Shown here in pieces: positions 34,072 through 45,909 of a stretch of DNA of 64,000 bases; position 1 is the first letter of the stretch, and each line of letters starts with the position of its first letter. A model generated the notes under the pieces. The model made no database searches, was not told the origin of the DNA, and saw only the letters and a program-made list of their open reading frames with translations. Source of the DNA: Xestospongia muta (lineage: Eukaryota > Porifera > Demospongiae > Haplosclerida > Petrosiidae); the NCBI GenBank assembly GCA_963693285.1, contig OY848921.1:3963497-4027496 (forward strand). The letters are read 5' to 3'. The position numbers and the translations under genes were made by a program.

Positions 34072-35207
34072 GGACACTTTGGACTACAGTTCAGGAGTTG
34101 AACATGTATATGAGATAGATATGAACTTGTGCTAATTTGACAAATGTAGGATGATTTACAGATTTGTAGATTTGCAAATTTGCTGATTTGTTGAACGCAG
34201 ATTTACAGATTTGCGGATTTACAACTTCACAACTTTAAAATTGATATATGAATTACAATATTTTCAGTGGTAATATCTCTGTTAATTTTATTGATATATG
34301 GTACAAAGTACACGTGCTGCAATATCTTTGTTAAAAAATTGCAAGAACAGAGATGGTGAAAGCTGATTTTTCTTCAACTTCATTTTGCAGTCTTGATTAG
34401 TTAGGTGCAAAGATGACAATCATCCTTAGATATAAAGCAAAATAGAATCAGAAAAAAGCGAAAAAATGTTCACGAGTGTATGATGAGAGTCTTTGAGAGA
34501 TATGAGTAATACTTGCTCTTTGTGCTGACAAAAGGGTAGGAAAATTTGAAAATTTTCTCAATTCTCCATCACTAAATTTGATGTATTTTTCAATTTTTGT
34601 CCATTCATCTTTTGACTAGGCAACAGAATCTGGTGGTTTTGAGGGCTGTCCAAATTCAAATATGTAAGGCAAGGAATTTTCCTACAGATTTCTTTGTGGG
34701 TTTTTGAAAAGGCAATGCTGAATTTGTAACATCAGTGGAAGATGGTGAAGTTAAAACTCTGCCCATGGACTACAATATTTGAAATATTCTGTTAATGATG
34801 TGAAGAATCCTGAGTCATTTTGGGTTTCTACATCTCCATGCTCAGATATAAGGGAAAAAATTAAAAAATATATCTATCCATTTAGTTTAAAGCTGATCTT
34901 TCTTCAACTTCATTTTGTTCCATTTATTAGTTAGGTTGAAAGATGGCAATCCTGACATCTTCACTCTTGCACTATGTTTTAACAAAGATATTGCAACACA
35001 TGTACTTGTATGATCTATCACTAAATATCTGAGATATAACCATTGAAAATATTGTAATTTATATATCAGTTTTTAAGTTGCGAATTTATAAATCTGCAAA
35101 TCTGTAAGTCTACATTTCAGCAAATCAGCAAGTTTGCAAATCCGCAATTCAGTAAATGTGCAAATCTGTGAATTTGCAATTGTCCAAATCTGTCTGTAAA
35201 AGTGTCC
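34072..35207. mobile_element. Fold-back element with long inverted arms
   Basis: The outer arms are inverted copies: GGACACTTT at 34,072 and its complement at 35,199-35,207; a GCAAATTTG/CAGATTTGC-type short tandem tract at 34,150-34,225 and 35,085-35,195; then AATTACAATATTTTCA at 34,250 versus TGAAAATATTGTAATT near 35,045, and GCAATATCTTTGTTAA near 34,319 versus its complement near 34,980. Inside, a ~65-bp piece (AAAGCTGAT-TTTCTTCAACT, TTAGTTAGGT) occurs as a direct repeat at 34,358-34,425 and 34,889-34,955. No transposase frame. Confidence 0.75.
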
Positions 35208-35234
35208 TAAAATAGAGAAATGCACATTGGCCCC

Positions 35235-36050
35235 TATTTTACATTGCTTCCAGTTGTGTATTGTGTGCAATAAAGAAACGTTCTGCTGTTAGGGTTAGCT
35301 CCACAAGTCATTCTCTTCCTCTTACGCAAAGGTGAATAGCTAAGTCTCTGGTGCAGGAATTGATGAATTGTTCTTTCATGACACGTTTGCAAAGGTCTTT
35401 GAAAGTTTTTACTGTCTTGGATAAGCTGATCCATTTTAATAGATATTTCTTCAGTTGTACACAAAATTTTTCACAACTCTCTCCAATACCAAAATTGGTT
35501 TGAGCAATTATAATACACACATAGTTCCTAAAAGGTCAGAGACCATTAACTGTCAGTGAGGTAGTGTTGGAAAAGAGAAGAAGGTTTCATTGGTTTCTAA
35601 TATTGTGACATTGTTGATGTAACCAATAATAATGCCATTTTGTTGACCAGGAGAAGGTGGAGCACAAGTGAATAGAGCATAGTAAGGGGAGGTAATTGTT
35701 GCATTGAAATCATTTGTGGAAACACTGGGTGCTACAATTTTATTCTCACAATTAATAACAACACAAATAGAAACATCTCAGATTCATCTGTTTTGACTAT
35801 ATGTGTATTAATATTTGTAAATGGTTGTGAAAAAGGACCAGAGCATATAGTTACAACACTAACTGGTAGATTGTAATAGTAGTTAGGATGTAGAAAATAA
35901 TGGTAATTGAGTTGTTAGTGGAATAACTGGTAGATGTATTATTACTCAATATCTCAGTAATTTTTATAATGTATTCTCTAATAATTCCATTTTGATTTTG
36001 AGGTAATAGAGGAGACCAAGAAAGAAATATTGATTTATTAATTAATTTTA
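35235..36050 (-). pseudogene. Fibronectin type III domain gene remnant, two FN3 modules
   Basis: The minus strand from about 36,050 reads an FN3 start (IFLSWSPLLPQNQNGIIREY, IIKITEIL). After a frameshift it reads HPNYYYNLPVSVVTICSGPF with SQPFTNINTH. A second module follows: CAPPSPGQQNGIIIGYINNV, then after another shift TTSLTVNGL, a stop, and PFRNYVCIIIAQTNFGIGES (35,520-35,460). W, the Tyr-corner-like residues and NG-I-Y spacing are as in sponge FN3 repeats. At least two frameshifts and stops show decay. The region 35,465-35,235 continues open in another frame without recognised domain. Confidence 0.65.
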
Positions 36051-36059
36051 CTTTGAGTG

Positions 36060-37980
36060 TAGTAGTTCAATTAAATTTAATGAATACAATTTACTATTAT
36101 AAACACACATTGACTGTTAAGTAAGTACAGTCACACACACACGTTTTGGCTGAACTAGTTATTACTTATATTGAGTGTGACCCTATTTAAACCACACCTC
36201 ATAAAAATTATTTATAATCTAATTAATCTTCATTCCTAGGAAACGTCTGGTAATGTGACATGTTAATCAAGCCTTCTCTCCAGATGATGTACTCATATTT
36301 CCTCTAGAATGTAAAGAGATTCATTAATTTACATACACATGTACCAGAAAAACAATGGCATTATTATTCAGAGGCAATTAGAAACACTAGATGCAAGCTA
36401 GGTGATAACTGTATTATGTCTTTAGGTAAAAATCTAAGGAGACAATGGCAGTTGGTCTGGCTTCTTTTTACCACATGTCATATTTTAATTAATGCTCTAG
36501 GTAGTCTCATTTCCAACCTAAATACCTTGATATGTGTGGTACAGGCAACAAGACTATTAATTTGTTGCTTTTTAATACCTCAGCATTCTCTCTGGACAAT
36601 GTATTTACCTTTGCCCTTTGCTCTAGAGGGTATAATTGTTTAATACTTTAAATTATTGTCAATACTCACCTTTATCTACTGTTAGAGTTTGCATAATTGT
36701 ATATGATATATAGGGAAGTATAGATACAGATACACAACGTACAGATACAGGTACACAACTTCTCACCATAACTATATAATGCTACCAAACTTAATATAAT
36801 ACTGACGTGTAATGCTACTAAAATTAATATAATTCAGACAGTCATCACATTAGGAAGTGACTCTACTGCTATTATAATGATACTCCATTTAACATTACTA
36901 GGCTGACCATCGATCTATAACTGAAGAACATTACAGAGTTTCTACTCATCACTGAAATGACTCTGATGTAATAAGGACATCAAAGCTCCATGCTTAATTT
37001 AAAAGACTTTCCTATTTTCTTCATTTATATGTAATAGGAGTTAGTTGACATACAAACTGTAGTTTCTCTGGTTTACTGGCTATAATAATATACAAGATTA
37101 ACAATAACAGTAAATAAATGAGTACACATAACGGATACATACATGTTCCATGTATTGATAGAGTAAGTAGTAGATGTAAGAATTAATTTTATTCATGCAC
37201 AGAGTATCGATTAAAAGTGGATTGTAAAATGAGGCAGCAAATAACTTTAATTAAATGAAGGTAAAGCTTACCAGGATCTTTCAAATTAGTTTCTTCATTT
37301 ATATTGTTAGTTACAACTGTGGAATAGCACCAGTTGCAATGAGTTAAACAAAGTTAAGTAAACATTAGCTAGAGGTTTCAAAGATGTTGAGTTTGTAAAG
37401 GATGATATTAATACATTGAAATCATTGGCAAAGAATGTATATGATATATATATATCAGTTTTCAGATATACAAAGTACAAGTTAGTATTACATTTTTGTG
37501 ACTCAATATTTCTTGTGCAATGTGAAGGTGACCAATATTTTTTAGAGCTTTAATAAATTTTGCCCTACCTGCTTCCCCTCCACCTATCCATCTTGTTAAT
37601 ATGTCATTACAAGCTGGTCCAGACTGATGATGGTTATTACCTTGATATCCTTCAGTGTTGCATTCTTAATACTCAAATATACACCTAAAATTTCACAATC
37701 TTTTATTTCTTTTTTTAAGCCTTTTTAGTGCAACAAGGTGACATTCATTTAAACAATAAAATATGATTATCCCAGCATTAATTCGTAGTATAATATGTTA
37801 CTTACTTAGAGATTCATCTAATAGTTTTGAGCTTATTGGGATAATTACTCAATCAGTCACTAAAAAGAATGATGTGAGATTTGTTCATAAGTTGTTTGTT
37901 AGCCAAAACTGAACAACGTCAGCAAGTTTGTTAGTGTCTCCACTCCTTTCATCTGATATTTTCTTTATGTCTCCATGGCG
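36060..37980. other. No recognised gene
   Basis: AT-rich. A minor repeat of ACAGATACA/GGTACACAAC lies at about 36,722-36,763. The 75-codon frame at 36,416-36,643 is Leu-rich but matches no family I know. Confidence 0.45.
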
Positions 37981-37984
37981 ACTG

Positions 37985-38103
37985 GTGAGTATTCAGGCAT
38001 GAACCAAGTCAACTTGGGAGGCAACTTGAACACGACCTGCCTGCCTTTACACAGGCACAGTTCCGACACAAACCTCTTCTCTTACACTGACAGCAAGCCA
38101 TCA
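37985..38103 (-). pseudogene. Cys-rich ORF fragment of a transposon-like family
   Basis: The minus strand reads MACCQCKRRGLCRNCACV, KAGRSCSSCLPS, stop, LGSCLNT. Closely spaced Cys with C-x-C-x(5)-C-x2-C-x-C order followed by KAGR-C--CLPS recalls a motif that recurs in repeated invertebrate genes. The TGA at 38,009-38,011 lies where Arg is usual after LPS. Function unknown; probably zinc binding. Confidence 0.45.
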
Positions 38104-38201
38104 TTGACCACGTGCGGCAACGAGTTTTTTTCAGATACAGTCATTGAATGAAAGATTTAGTCATTGAATGAATTCGTGTATGCATGCTTGATGTTGCCAA
38201 C

Positions 38202-38307
38202 ATGGGGAAAAATGTATTGTGGCTGGATGCAGTAATGAAAACAAGGATGGTGTATCCTTATTGAAATTCCCTAAAAGCTTCTACAATATCCAACAATTAC
38301 TAAAATA
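38202..38307 (+). pseudogene. THAP zinc-finger N-terminus, frameshifted
   Basis: After the ATG at 38,202 and a one-base deficit in the A run, the frame reads KCIVAGCSNENKDGVSLLKF PKS, the start of a THAP finger (C-x4-C, then the FP motif). It stops at 38,307 without the downstream Cys-x2-His and AVPTIF parts. THAP domains occur in P-element-like transposases and host factors. No transposase was recognised downstream. Confidence 0.6.
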
Positions 38308-38439
38308 AGACCGTTTACTTACAACACTCGTCATCTTTACGCATAAAGACAAACGGAAATGACGTTTATACATATACTTTATATTAGTATCCGGTCGAGT
38401 TTCACATCCATATCGTATAGTATCAATGGTTTTATTAAG

Positions 38440-38575
38440 TAAAAAGAAAAGCCTAGAAACGGCGCACGTGCCAAAAATGGAAGTAGGAATAAGAAATTGA
38501 ACTCCTTAATTGGAATTTTTTATACGCGAAAATGGGTGGAAGATATAGGAAATAGGAATTGGAATGTCCGTCTGA
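38440..38575 (-). repeat. Dispersed repeat, inverted partner of 3735-3885
   Basis: Reverse complement of this piece matches the region at 3.8 kb over about 100 bp. It is more CpG-rich (GGCACGTGCGCCG) than its partner and so is less decayed. Confidence 0.5.
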
Positions 38576-38579
38576 GGCT

Positions 38580-39728
38580 TCCGTAATATTCTTACATTAT
38601 TTTGCTTGCTTTTCACGAGTACCTGAATCAGAATTATGTATACTTAGTGTCTCATAGTATATTAAACTTAATGCTGTGAAACCTGATGATGCTAACAAAT
38701 GAGAACTGGACAATCAGAAATCAAATGTCACACAAGAGGTTTGGAAGAAACTCAGGTGACATCAGAATATGAAACTCACTTGTCTTTGAATGATGTACAT
38801 TGTATATCCTGATTTATTATTACTGAATTATGAAATTTATACGTTTGAGTGGGAGTATAGTAGGATGAATGAAGTAGCTATGAAGGTAGCTGTTGCAGCA
38901 ATCTAGAATGTAATAGTATACGAAAACAGAAGATGGTAAGCAACCTAAACAGGCGCGATAGCACTTCTTGAACGCAATGGAGAGAGCCAAAAGCAGCTTC
39001 ATGATTTCAACTATAAAAGATACAAAGATATGCTGTGTTCAGTTTCTAATACAGGAAGCGTTTTTGAGGAAAGTTAGGTAAACTTAAATGAGTCAGAAGG
39101 TGGCACAGTATCCCAGTCAACTAAACCACAAATACAAATGAAGCCTTACTGTTTGTGAATGGTATCATAATTACAGACAAAACTAAAAAGTGTATATACC
39201 TGTTTTACAGTTCTCCTGCTCAGCAAGTTCATTTTGTTGTCATGCACTGGAGTATATACATTAAGCAAATAATGTACAATTTGGAGAGCTGCTTATTACC
39301 TTGGTCATTAACCAAACTTCAGGAGGCCAACATTATCAAAGCTAGGACAGATTATTTTGTGCAGACTCCAGGTATTAGCAAGTTTGTATTACGAATGTTT
39401 GAAAAAATAAGGAACAGTATGTCACTAAAAACACCAAATAAATGTTAACATAGCCATAATAAAAGTATAGTAGCAAATACCTTAAATGTAACCAACAAAA
39501 TGCAAAACATAAGCTCAAAAGAATTTTGTATGCATAATTACAACTTGAGAAAGTACACAATCCAAGCAATATTGTAGAAAAAAAATAAAGCCATCAAATT
39601 ATTCGACAAATCAGTTTACAATATCTTTAAATTCAAAAACTTATACTAATAAGTAAATCTAGTAAACAACTTATAAAATGTCAATAATAATAAAATGCAT
39701 GTATAAAGCAAGAAATGGCCATGAAGAC
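38580..39728. other. No recognised gene between THAP remnant and Roc-COR gene end
   Basis: A 97-codon plus-strand frame (39,155-39,448) has no family features I recognise; it could be debris of the THAP element. 3' UTR and polyadenylation signals of the minus-strand gene would lie just below 39,729 (AT-rich). Confidence 0.4.
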
Positions 39729-40009
39729 TTAATTTTTTTTAATCGATTTACATTTCTCTAGAATATTTTCAGCTATACTAGGCTCATAAACTGGTGGTAA
39801 TTCAACTGCAGTTATTACAGTACTCCATTTAACTGGACTTGTTTGTTTGTCAAGCCATATCTGAATGACACCAGAGAGTCTGTCTGTATTCCGGCTCCTT
39901 TCATCACGTAAGTTTTCTAAATCCCCATCTCTGATACTAAGGGCATCTCCTATTTCTTTCCACTTATGCGCAATAGGAGAAAGTAAACGAATGAGGTCTA
40001 ACTTGTTTT
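39729..40009 (-). CDS. Terminal Death-domain exon of the Roc-COR gene
   Basis: Acceptor TCTTTAG|AAAACAAG, phase 1, joining the G left by the exon at 40,140. The encoded 93 residues hold a six-helix Death fold: ENKLDLIRLLSPIAHKWKEI, GDALSIRDGDLENLRDE, TDRLSGVIQIWLDKQ, VKWSTVITAVE, then AENILEKCKSI and TAA. The conserved Trp in helix 1, the L-I-GDL pattern and the IWL helix are visible. It would bind other Death-domain adaptors. The decayed paralogue has a CARD-like exon in the equivalent place. Confidence 0.85.
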
Positions 40010-43000
40010 CTAAAGATAATAAAGAAGTTACAAATAATTATAAAGATTTAATTTCATTAAAGCACTAACTGAAAAGTTGCTACATTGTTTTGTAAACAGC
40101 AATTGTAAATAAACGTCCCTTAAGAAAATTAAATCTTACCAATAGTTATTGAAATGTCCGTTATATTTTCAGATTCAGCAATTAAAGCAGTATCATTTGA
40201 ATCTACAAAAGTAAAGTAATTAGTAATATTTAATATATAAGGACTGTCAACTTGTATGTATCGAATCTGTGACAATGTACAGAATATACTATATGCCCAT
40301 ATGCAGGTACTTTAATTATAACAGAGATAGCATAACTTATAAAAAGTTAAGATCTTTTACAGTTAATGTTATAAACCAAACAAGTATCTAAAAAGCATAT
40401 TAATATCTACCTTTAGGCAGGATAATGCTAGTAGTGCAATTTAGAAAAAAGCTAAAAAGAGATTGTATCCAATAAAAAGTGATTTAGGATTATTGCAATA
40501 GATTTACATGTTATCTAACTATCTACATTATTCTCAAAGCCAGACATTATAGGTTCTTATGATAACAATAATATGCTAACACTATAAAATTATTATTAAG
40601 TTTTAAATCCAACAATTCCAAAAAGGTAGCATACACCTTGTGAATAAGTCCTTTGTATAGTTTACAATAAATAAACACTAAGAAGTGAAAATGTCTCATT
40701 GTAAAATTGTTCTATAAAACTGGTTCAGAATTATCATACTCATCTAAAGTAGGTGTGTCATCTAACCTTTCAGACACTGATTGATGATATTATTTAATAT
40801 AACAAGCAGCCACTAACAATATACTAACCATTAAAGAGACGTTCCTCAGATATAGCTTCTATCTCCTCTTCACATAATGGAGGACAAGCAAGATCCTATA
40901 GCATAGAACAGAATTTAGTATACCAAGTATGATACAGTACAGAGTGTGCTGCAAGCATGCCATAGTAGAGAATGTAGGAAAAGTATGATTCAGTACAGAA
41001 TGTAGCATAAGAATGATACAATACAGATTGTAATATAAATATAACACATGACAATAGACTTATAAAATATTCAAAGTAACTTATACTCACCAAAGGATTA
41101 CGTCCAGCAAAGACACTGAAGTCACTGCAACGTTTCTTTACTAACGTATGATTACGCGATACAAGGGATGATGAGAAATAAGAACACCTTTCCGTTATGT
41201 GTTGAAGGTGGACATCTCGAAGTGGAAGTTCATCACTGAAAAGTGCTTTTGTTACTAACGGAGCAATGCAAAGAAAAGGATCATGAGGTCCCACAATATC
41301 CTTGATGTCCACCTTCTTGTTATGCTTGTCATCACTAACATTACATTTTGTAAATACTGATCGAGCAATGTCTTTTATATTATAAAGTGTGCGTTCACTG
41401 ACAGGAAGACTACGAGCTTTTGCTACATCGGTAGGAGCAATGAGGTATTCTTCACAGTGAAATGAGTGCATTTCACTCAATGATAATACAGTCTTAATAA
41501 CATTATTAAAAACTTTGTGGCTTTTCTTCATGTCGTTTATTGAAACAACCACTGTAACACAACGATAGTATTCAGTTACTTCAACGATAACGTGCACTTC
41601 ATCATTCTCCCAATAAATGCCATTTGTCCATACATCACAGCGACGGGTTAACATTTGGATTTCTGGATCATTTTCAGCAATTTTGCCAGCTTCATTATGT
41701 AGTGGTGGACAAAAAATGCGAGAAAGGCTAAAAAGAAGGAGATGAAGAAATCGTGTTGAGAGGAATTGGTTAGGATCAGGACACCAGAGACACCATCCTA
41801 ACCCATTTTCTATTACAATATCTGTTGGTGGCTCAGTGTGAATGAGAGATGGAAAAAACAAGAGCTCATCTGATGGGAGAAAAATTGAAGCTGAAATATT
41901 GGTTTCGAATTTCTTTAGCATATTTGATTCTAAAACATGACAGAATTGAAGACTTCTAAGGAACCCAATCAACATATGAGTATCGTACTTTGGAAATAAT
42001 TTTTTCAGGACAGATGTAGGCACAATGCCAGTATTACTAGCAATATCTTGATGGACATGCTTGATTTCATTAGGAGCAAATAGAACACCATTGACTTCAG
42101 TGAGAAGAGCAGCTCTGTCGATAACTATCCAACTTTGAGTATCATCCTCATTTTTAAGGAATAAGATGAGACCCTTGTCATTTAAAGTGGTTAGGAATTC
42201 CAATAACACTGACCTTTCTGAAGGAAGTGAAGGGTCATCACACTTTTTTAATACAACACATAACTCCTTCAGGCTAATAGCTATGATATTCTCTTTGCTT
42301 CGAAGCAATTGCAAGAAGGAAAATTGAACGTGGCAATAGAAACTAATTTTATCAGATCGATCAAGTACAGCTTTACAGCTATAAGAAAGCATAGCAACAA
42401 ATTCATTGACACCTCTTCCTCCAGGACGATGACATTCCATAGGTAAGAACCCACCATATTCTTGTGAATGATTAGCTTTTTCAGCAACCTTAACAACTAC
42501 TTTAGTAATTTCCTGATAACCATCAGTCATCTCATCAAGTCGACTTCCAATGACGAGTATTTGAGATGGTCTGGAGCTTGACAATTGAAAACTGACATTT
42601 TTTATAAAATTAAACCAGTAGTACAAATCCCTTTTAATGGAGTCTAGACTATCAGTCATCTTAAACAGTATGGCAAAAACAGCAGGTGTGCTTAGCATAA
42701 AATTTTCTAGAATTGCTGCGTGACTGCTGTAGTATTCTTTATGACCTGCAAGATCATAAAGGACAATATTTCCCACTTCGTGACTTGAAACAGTACGCAC
42801 ATTAATCCCAGTAGTTTGCAATTCTACTGGAATAGGATCAGATGTATCATATTTGTAGTTAGGTGGTTTTGTAGCTCGTTCCATAATGACTGCTGCGAGT
42901 GAACTTTTACCTGCACCAATATTACCACAGACAAAGACTTTGCTATAGGATTCCACTGGAAAGTCTTTTCGACATTGTTCAAACGGCTCAAACATCTTTA

Positions 43001-45901
43001 AAATACTAAAGCGATTAACATCATTGTGATAAGGAAGCTCCATGGCTGTTTGACTGTGCCTGTTCTTAGCCATTGGGTTGACCTTTCCTGATAACAAAAG
43101 AGATTTCACAACCTCATGATAACAATGCCTGCAAGCAGCATGAAGGGGTGTATCACCATTCTAAAACATAAAATGTATTTTATTTAAACTGTAGGAATTG
43201 ACATTCCATATGTTTCAGATTAAAACATGGTGATTGAATTACTTCATTATGTTCCTACATTTCAGTAGTTTACCTCCAATGAACAATAATATGTTTGGTG
43301 TGTATTTTAGGAAGTTAGCTATTTATCTTGTAAGCAAATGCTATAAATATACATTGGTAAAATGTTTTTGGAGGAATGAGGATTATACATTTTGAAAAGT
43401 GCCTCAACGTATTCCTATATTGTTGATAGACAAATGTCTAAGTCTTCATAATGTAAGCACATTTCCTTTTAAAGTGTGTTCTAATTAAAGTATGTCTACA
43501 ATTAATGTGGATAAATTAAGTAAGCTAATTTTAGAGAAATGTTTTTTACCCTATCTACCACATTAAGTTTGTAGGTACTGCCTTCATTAGCCTATTGAGT
43601 TAGACACTCTTTTTTACTGTTGCATAAAAAGGGTATATAGTATAGTGAAGGTCATTACATTACAGTTGTCTAACCAGATTTCACTACCAAGATCCTGGGG
43701 TCGTGTGGGCAGTAGGAAGTATCAGGTTGTTGTATGTGTCATTTGCTTGTAAATATCTTGGTTGTAGGAAGTGAAATAAGCTGCTTGATGGTTGATATGA
43801 AACTGTTTAAAGCCTCTATAAGTCTGTGTGTAAACTATAGGGGCTTTTAAAATTCTTAATCTTCAAAGGTAGCTTACATTAAGGAAGTGATATGTATATG
43901 ACTTCTATGATTTTGTTCATTGTAATTAATTGAAGTTCTGATGTAACATTTGCTAGACTCTTTACATGTACCAGCAAAAAAGAGATTCTAGCTCAATAGA
44001 CTACGAAAGTATTAAAAATCCTTAGTCATTGCAAATGAAGTAACTCAATTACTGTATATAGCAGTAGAAAACTAAGGTAAACATTAATGATAGCAAATAC
44101 TGAAATATCAGATGAAATGGCTAAGATTAGTTGAATGCATGTTGTTATATTAATACTTAGAGCTAATATAAACTACAACTAAAAAACTTCATTGAATTTG
44201 CAGTATAGAAAGATTATACTTAAAAGACACCATAAAGTGACTGGCTTTATTTGTATCTATTGATATGATTTACAAATTCTATAAACATTATATAGATGTA
44301 GTGCAGTACTGATCAGTGGTTATATGACAAATTGTACAGTTTAATATCTTTCATGACCTTTTGCACTGGTTTAAATGAAATGTATGCTGTAACTTACCTT
44401 ATGATCAGCAATATCAGGACTAGCATCGAATTCAAGAAGTAGCTGAACACAATTATTATAGCCATTCTCAGATGCAATGTACAAAGCAGTTTGGCCTTCC
44501 TATATGTATGTAAAAGGGCAGATATGAACACATATCACATGCAGGTTAGTAAATGACATGAAAGTGGTTAAATAAAATGCTATATGTTTCCTTCTAGTTA
44601 TCAACAATCATAAACAAAACATTCTTTAGTACGAGAGTGTTATTTAACCAACATAATTAGAAAAGGTTTGTTTTGTTAGAAAAATAAGATATACACATGA
44701 TGCCCTAAAAGATCAAAGTGACAACAAAGGCACTTAATTGGACATAATAAGCACCCAGCACTTTATTATAGCCTTGTACCCAGGCATTTAGCAAAAGATA
44801 CCAAGTAAATACTGTTTGTGCATATACCAGTAAACATCAGATGTTCGAGTAGATGACAATAACATAGACTGGGTTTTTATAATGATGTGATTATAATAAA
44901 GTAACATGGTTAGTCAATTATCATGACATTATTTTATGGCTTTTATAAATGGAAAGCTAATTATTATCATGATATATTTATATTACAGCAATTCTTTGAC
45001 CTGTCTACTAAAGCAAATAGTATCAAGTTTGCTATATGTATGAACACACAATTAACGGTAAGGCTTAAAGTCTGGATGAAATCAGTTCATCGCCTATAAT
45101 AAGTCATCAAAGGAGAGAGGGACATTGCTTCTCTCATAAGGAAACATTTAAAGAGTATAGTATTTCCAACATACACACACCTTTTCAATTATGCACATGC
45201 ACAAAGAGTATTTAACATGCATTCCTTTTCTTTGACTAATGTTTGGGTACAAATTTCACATCACATCACACTATATCTACAATACAACTTTTGTGGCTGT
45301 GGTAAACAATCAACCTATACATATACTTATAGATTCTACTTAACAATATTAATTACAAGTCATCATACATTATTTCCAATGTTAACATTAGCTCCTCTGA
45401 ATATAGCATCCTTAATATCTTCCAAACGGCCATTCCTTGTAGATTCTAAAAGTGAAGTGTCCTGAATAGAAAGGCAACATTTTTTAGTTTTTTTTGGAAC
45501 AGACAAGACCTCTAACTTTTAGGTACATCACATACATACAATGCATTCATACTTACAATACAAATTTGAAAATGTGGAATTATCTCAATTGCTACACTAC
45601 TCAAACATATTTGTCCCCATCTCACAATTGTTTGATACATGTATATATTATGCAAATGCTTTTTTTTGTTTATGTACTTGTCAATGCTATTATTACACAA
45701 ACAATGTATAATCATAATGAGCACTCCAAACAGAGAGTAAGTTAAAGACAAAGGCAGTGCACATATACAAATTTGTAAAATTATATAATTATGACTTACA
45801 GCCTCTATAACATTCAAGTTGGTGGCATTAGCATGAAGTAACATGTCTCTAATGACAACATTGTTCGTCCAGTATGCTGCATGAAGTGGCAAACGTCCAT
45901 A
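39729..45901 (-). CDS. Ankyrin-Roc-COR-Death protein (ROCO family), spliced gene
   Basis: Exons: 45,901-45,800, 45,461-45,369 and 44,499-44,398 (one ankyrin repeat each, phase 0), 43,160-41,091, 40,895-40,829, 40,202-40,140, 40,009-39,729 (stop); all have GT-AG borders and matching phases. Main exon: last ankyrin repeat (NGDTPLHAACRHCYHEVVKS), Roc GTPase with P-loop GNIGAGKSSL, switch/Walker B DLAGHKEYY and SRLDEM in the G4 place, then COR (from SFLQLLRSKENI) and a further domain (DVWTNGIYWENDEVHVIVEV). The last exon is a Death domain (HKWKEIGDALSIRDGDLENL, GVIQIWLDKQ, WSTVITAVEL). By family: an intracellular GTP-regulated scaffold, resembling DAPK1-type and LRRK-type Roc-COR, in death or immune signalling. 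No kinase domain. The 5' end is not found in this part; exons at 56.5-60.9 kb may belong to it. Confidence 0.85.
41091..43160 (-). CDS. Main Roc-COR exon (690 codons)
   Basis: Bounded by GTTTTAG|AATGGT at 43,160 and CTTTG|GTGAGT at 41,091, 2070 bp, phase 0 both sides. An unspliced reading would run on to 40,896, but the donor and the duplicated 67-bp linker exon show that this is intron. The nucleotide-binding residues G, K, S of the P-loop and D, G of DLAGH are intact, so the GTPase is probably functional, unlike copy 1. Confidence 0.85.
43170..44390. other. Intron between ankyrin exons; 1.24 kb
   Basis: About 730 bp longer than the matching intron of copy 1 (8960-9450). No coding sequence seen. 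Confidence 0.5.
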
Positions 45902-45909
45902 CTAAATGA

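Noticed and set aside
38820..39002. 60-codon minus-strand ORF with a hydrophobic start, possible secreted peptide
   Set aside because: No cleavage-site context, homologue or splice partner; composition can arise by chance.
40896..41090. C-terminal extension of the Roc-COR frame past 41,091
   Set aside because: The extension (ISYFEYFISLLSC...) is intron read-through: a good donor at CTTTG|GTGAGT, a matching donor in copy 1, and homologous linker exon 67 bp in both copies.
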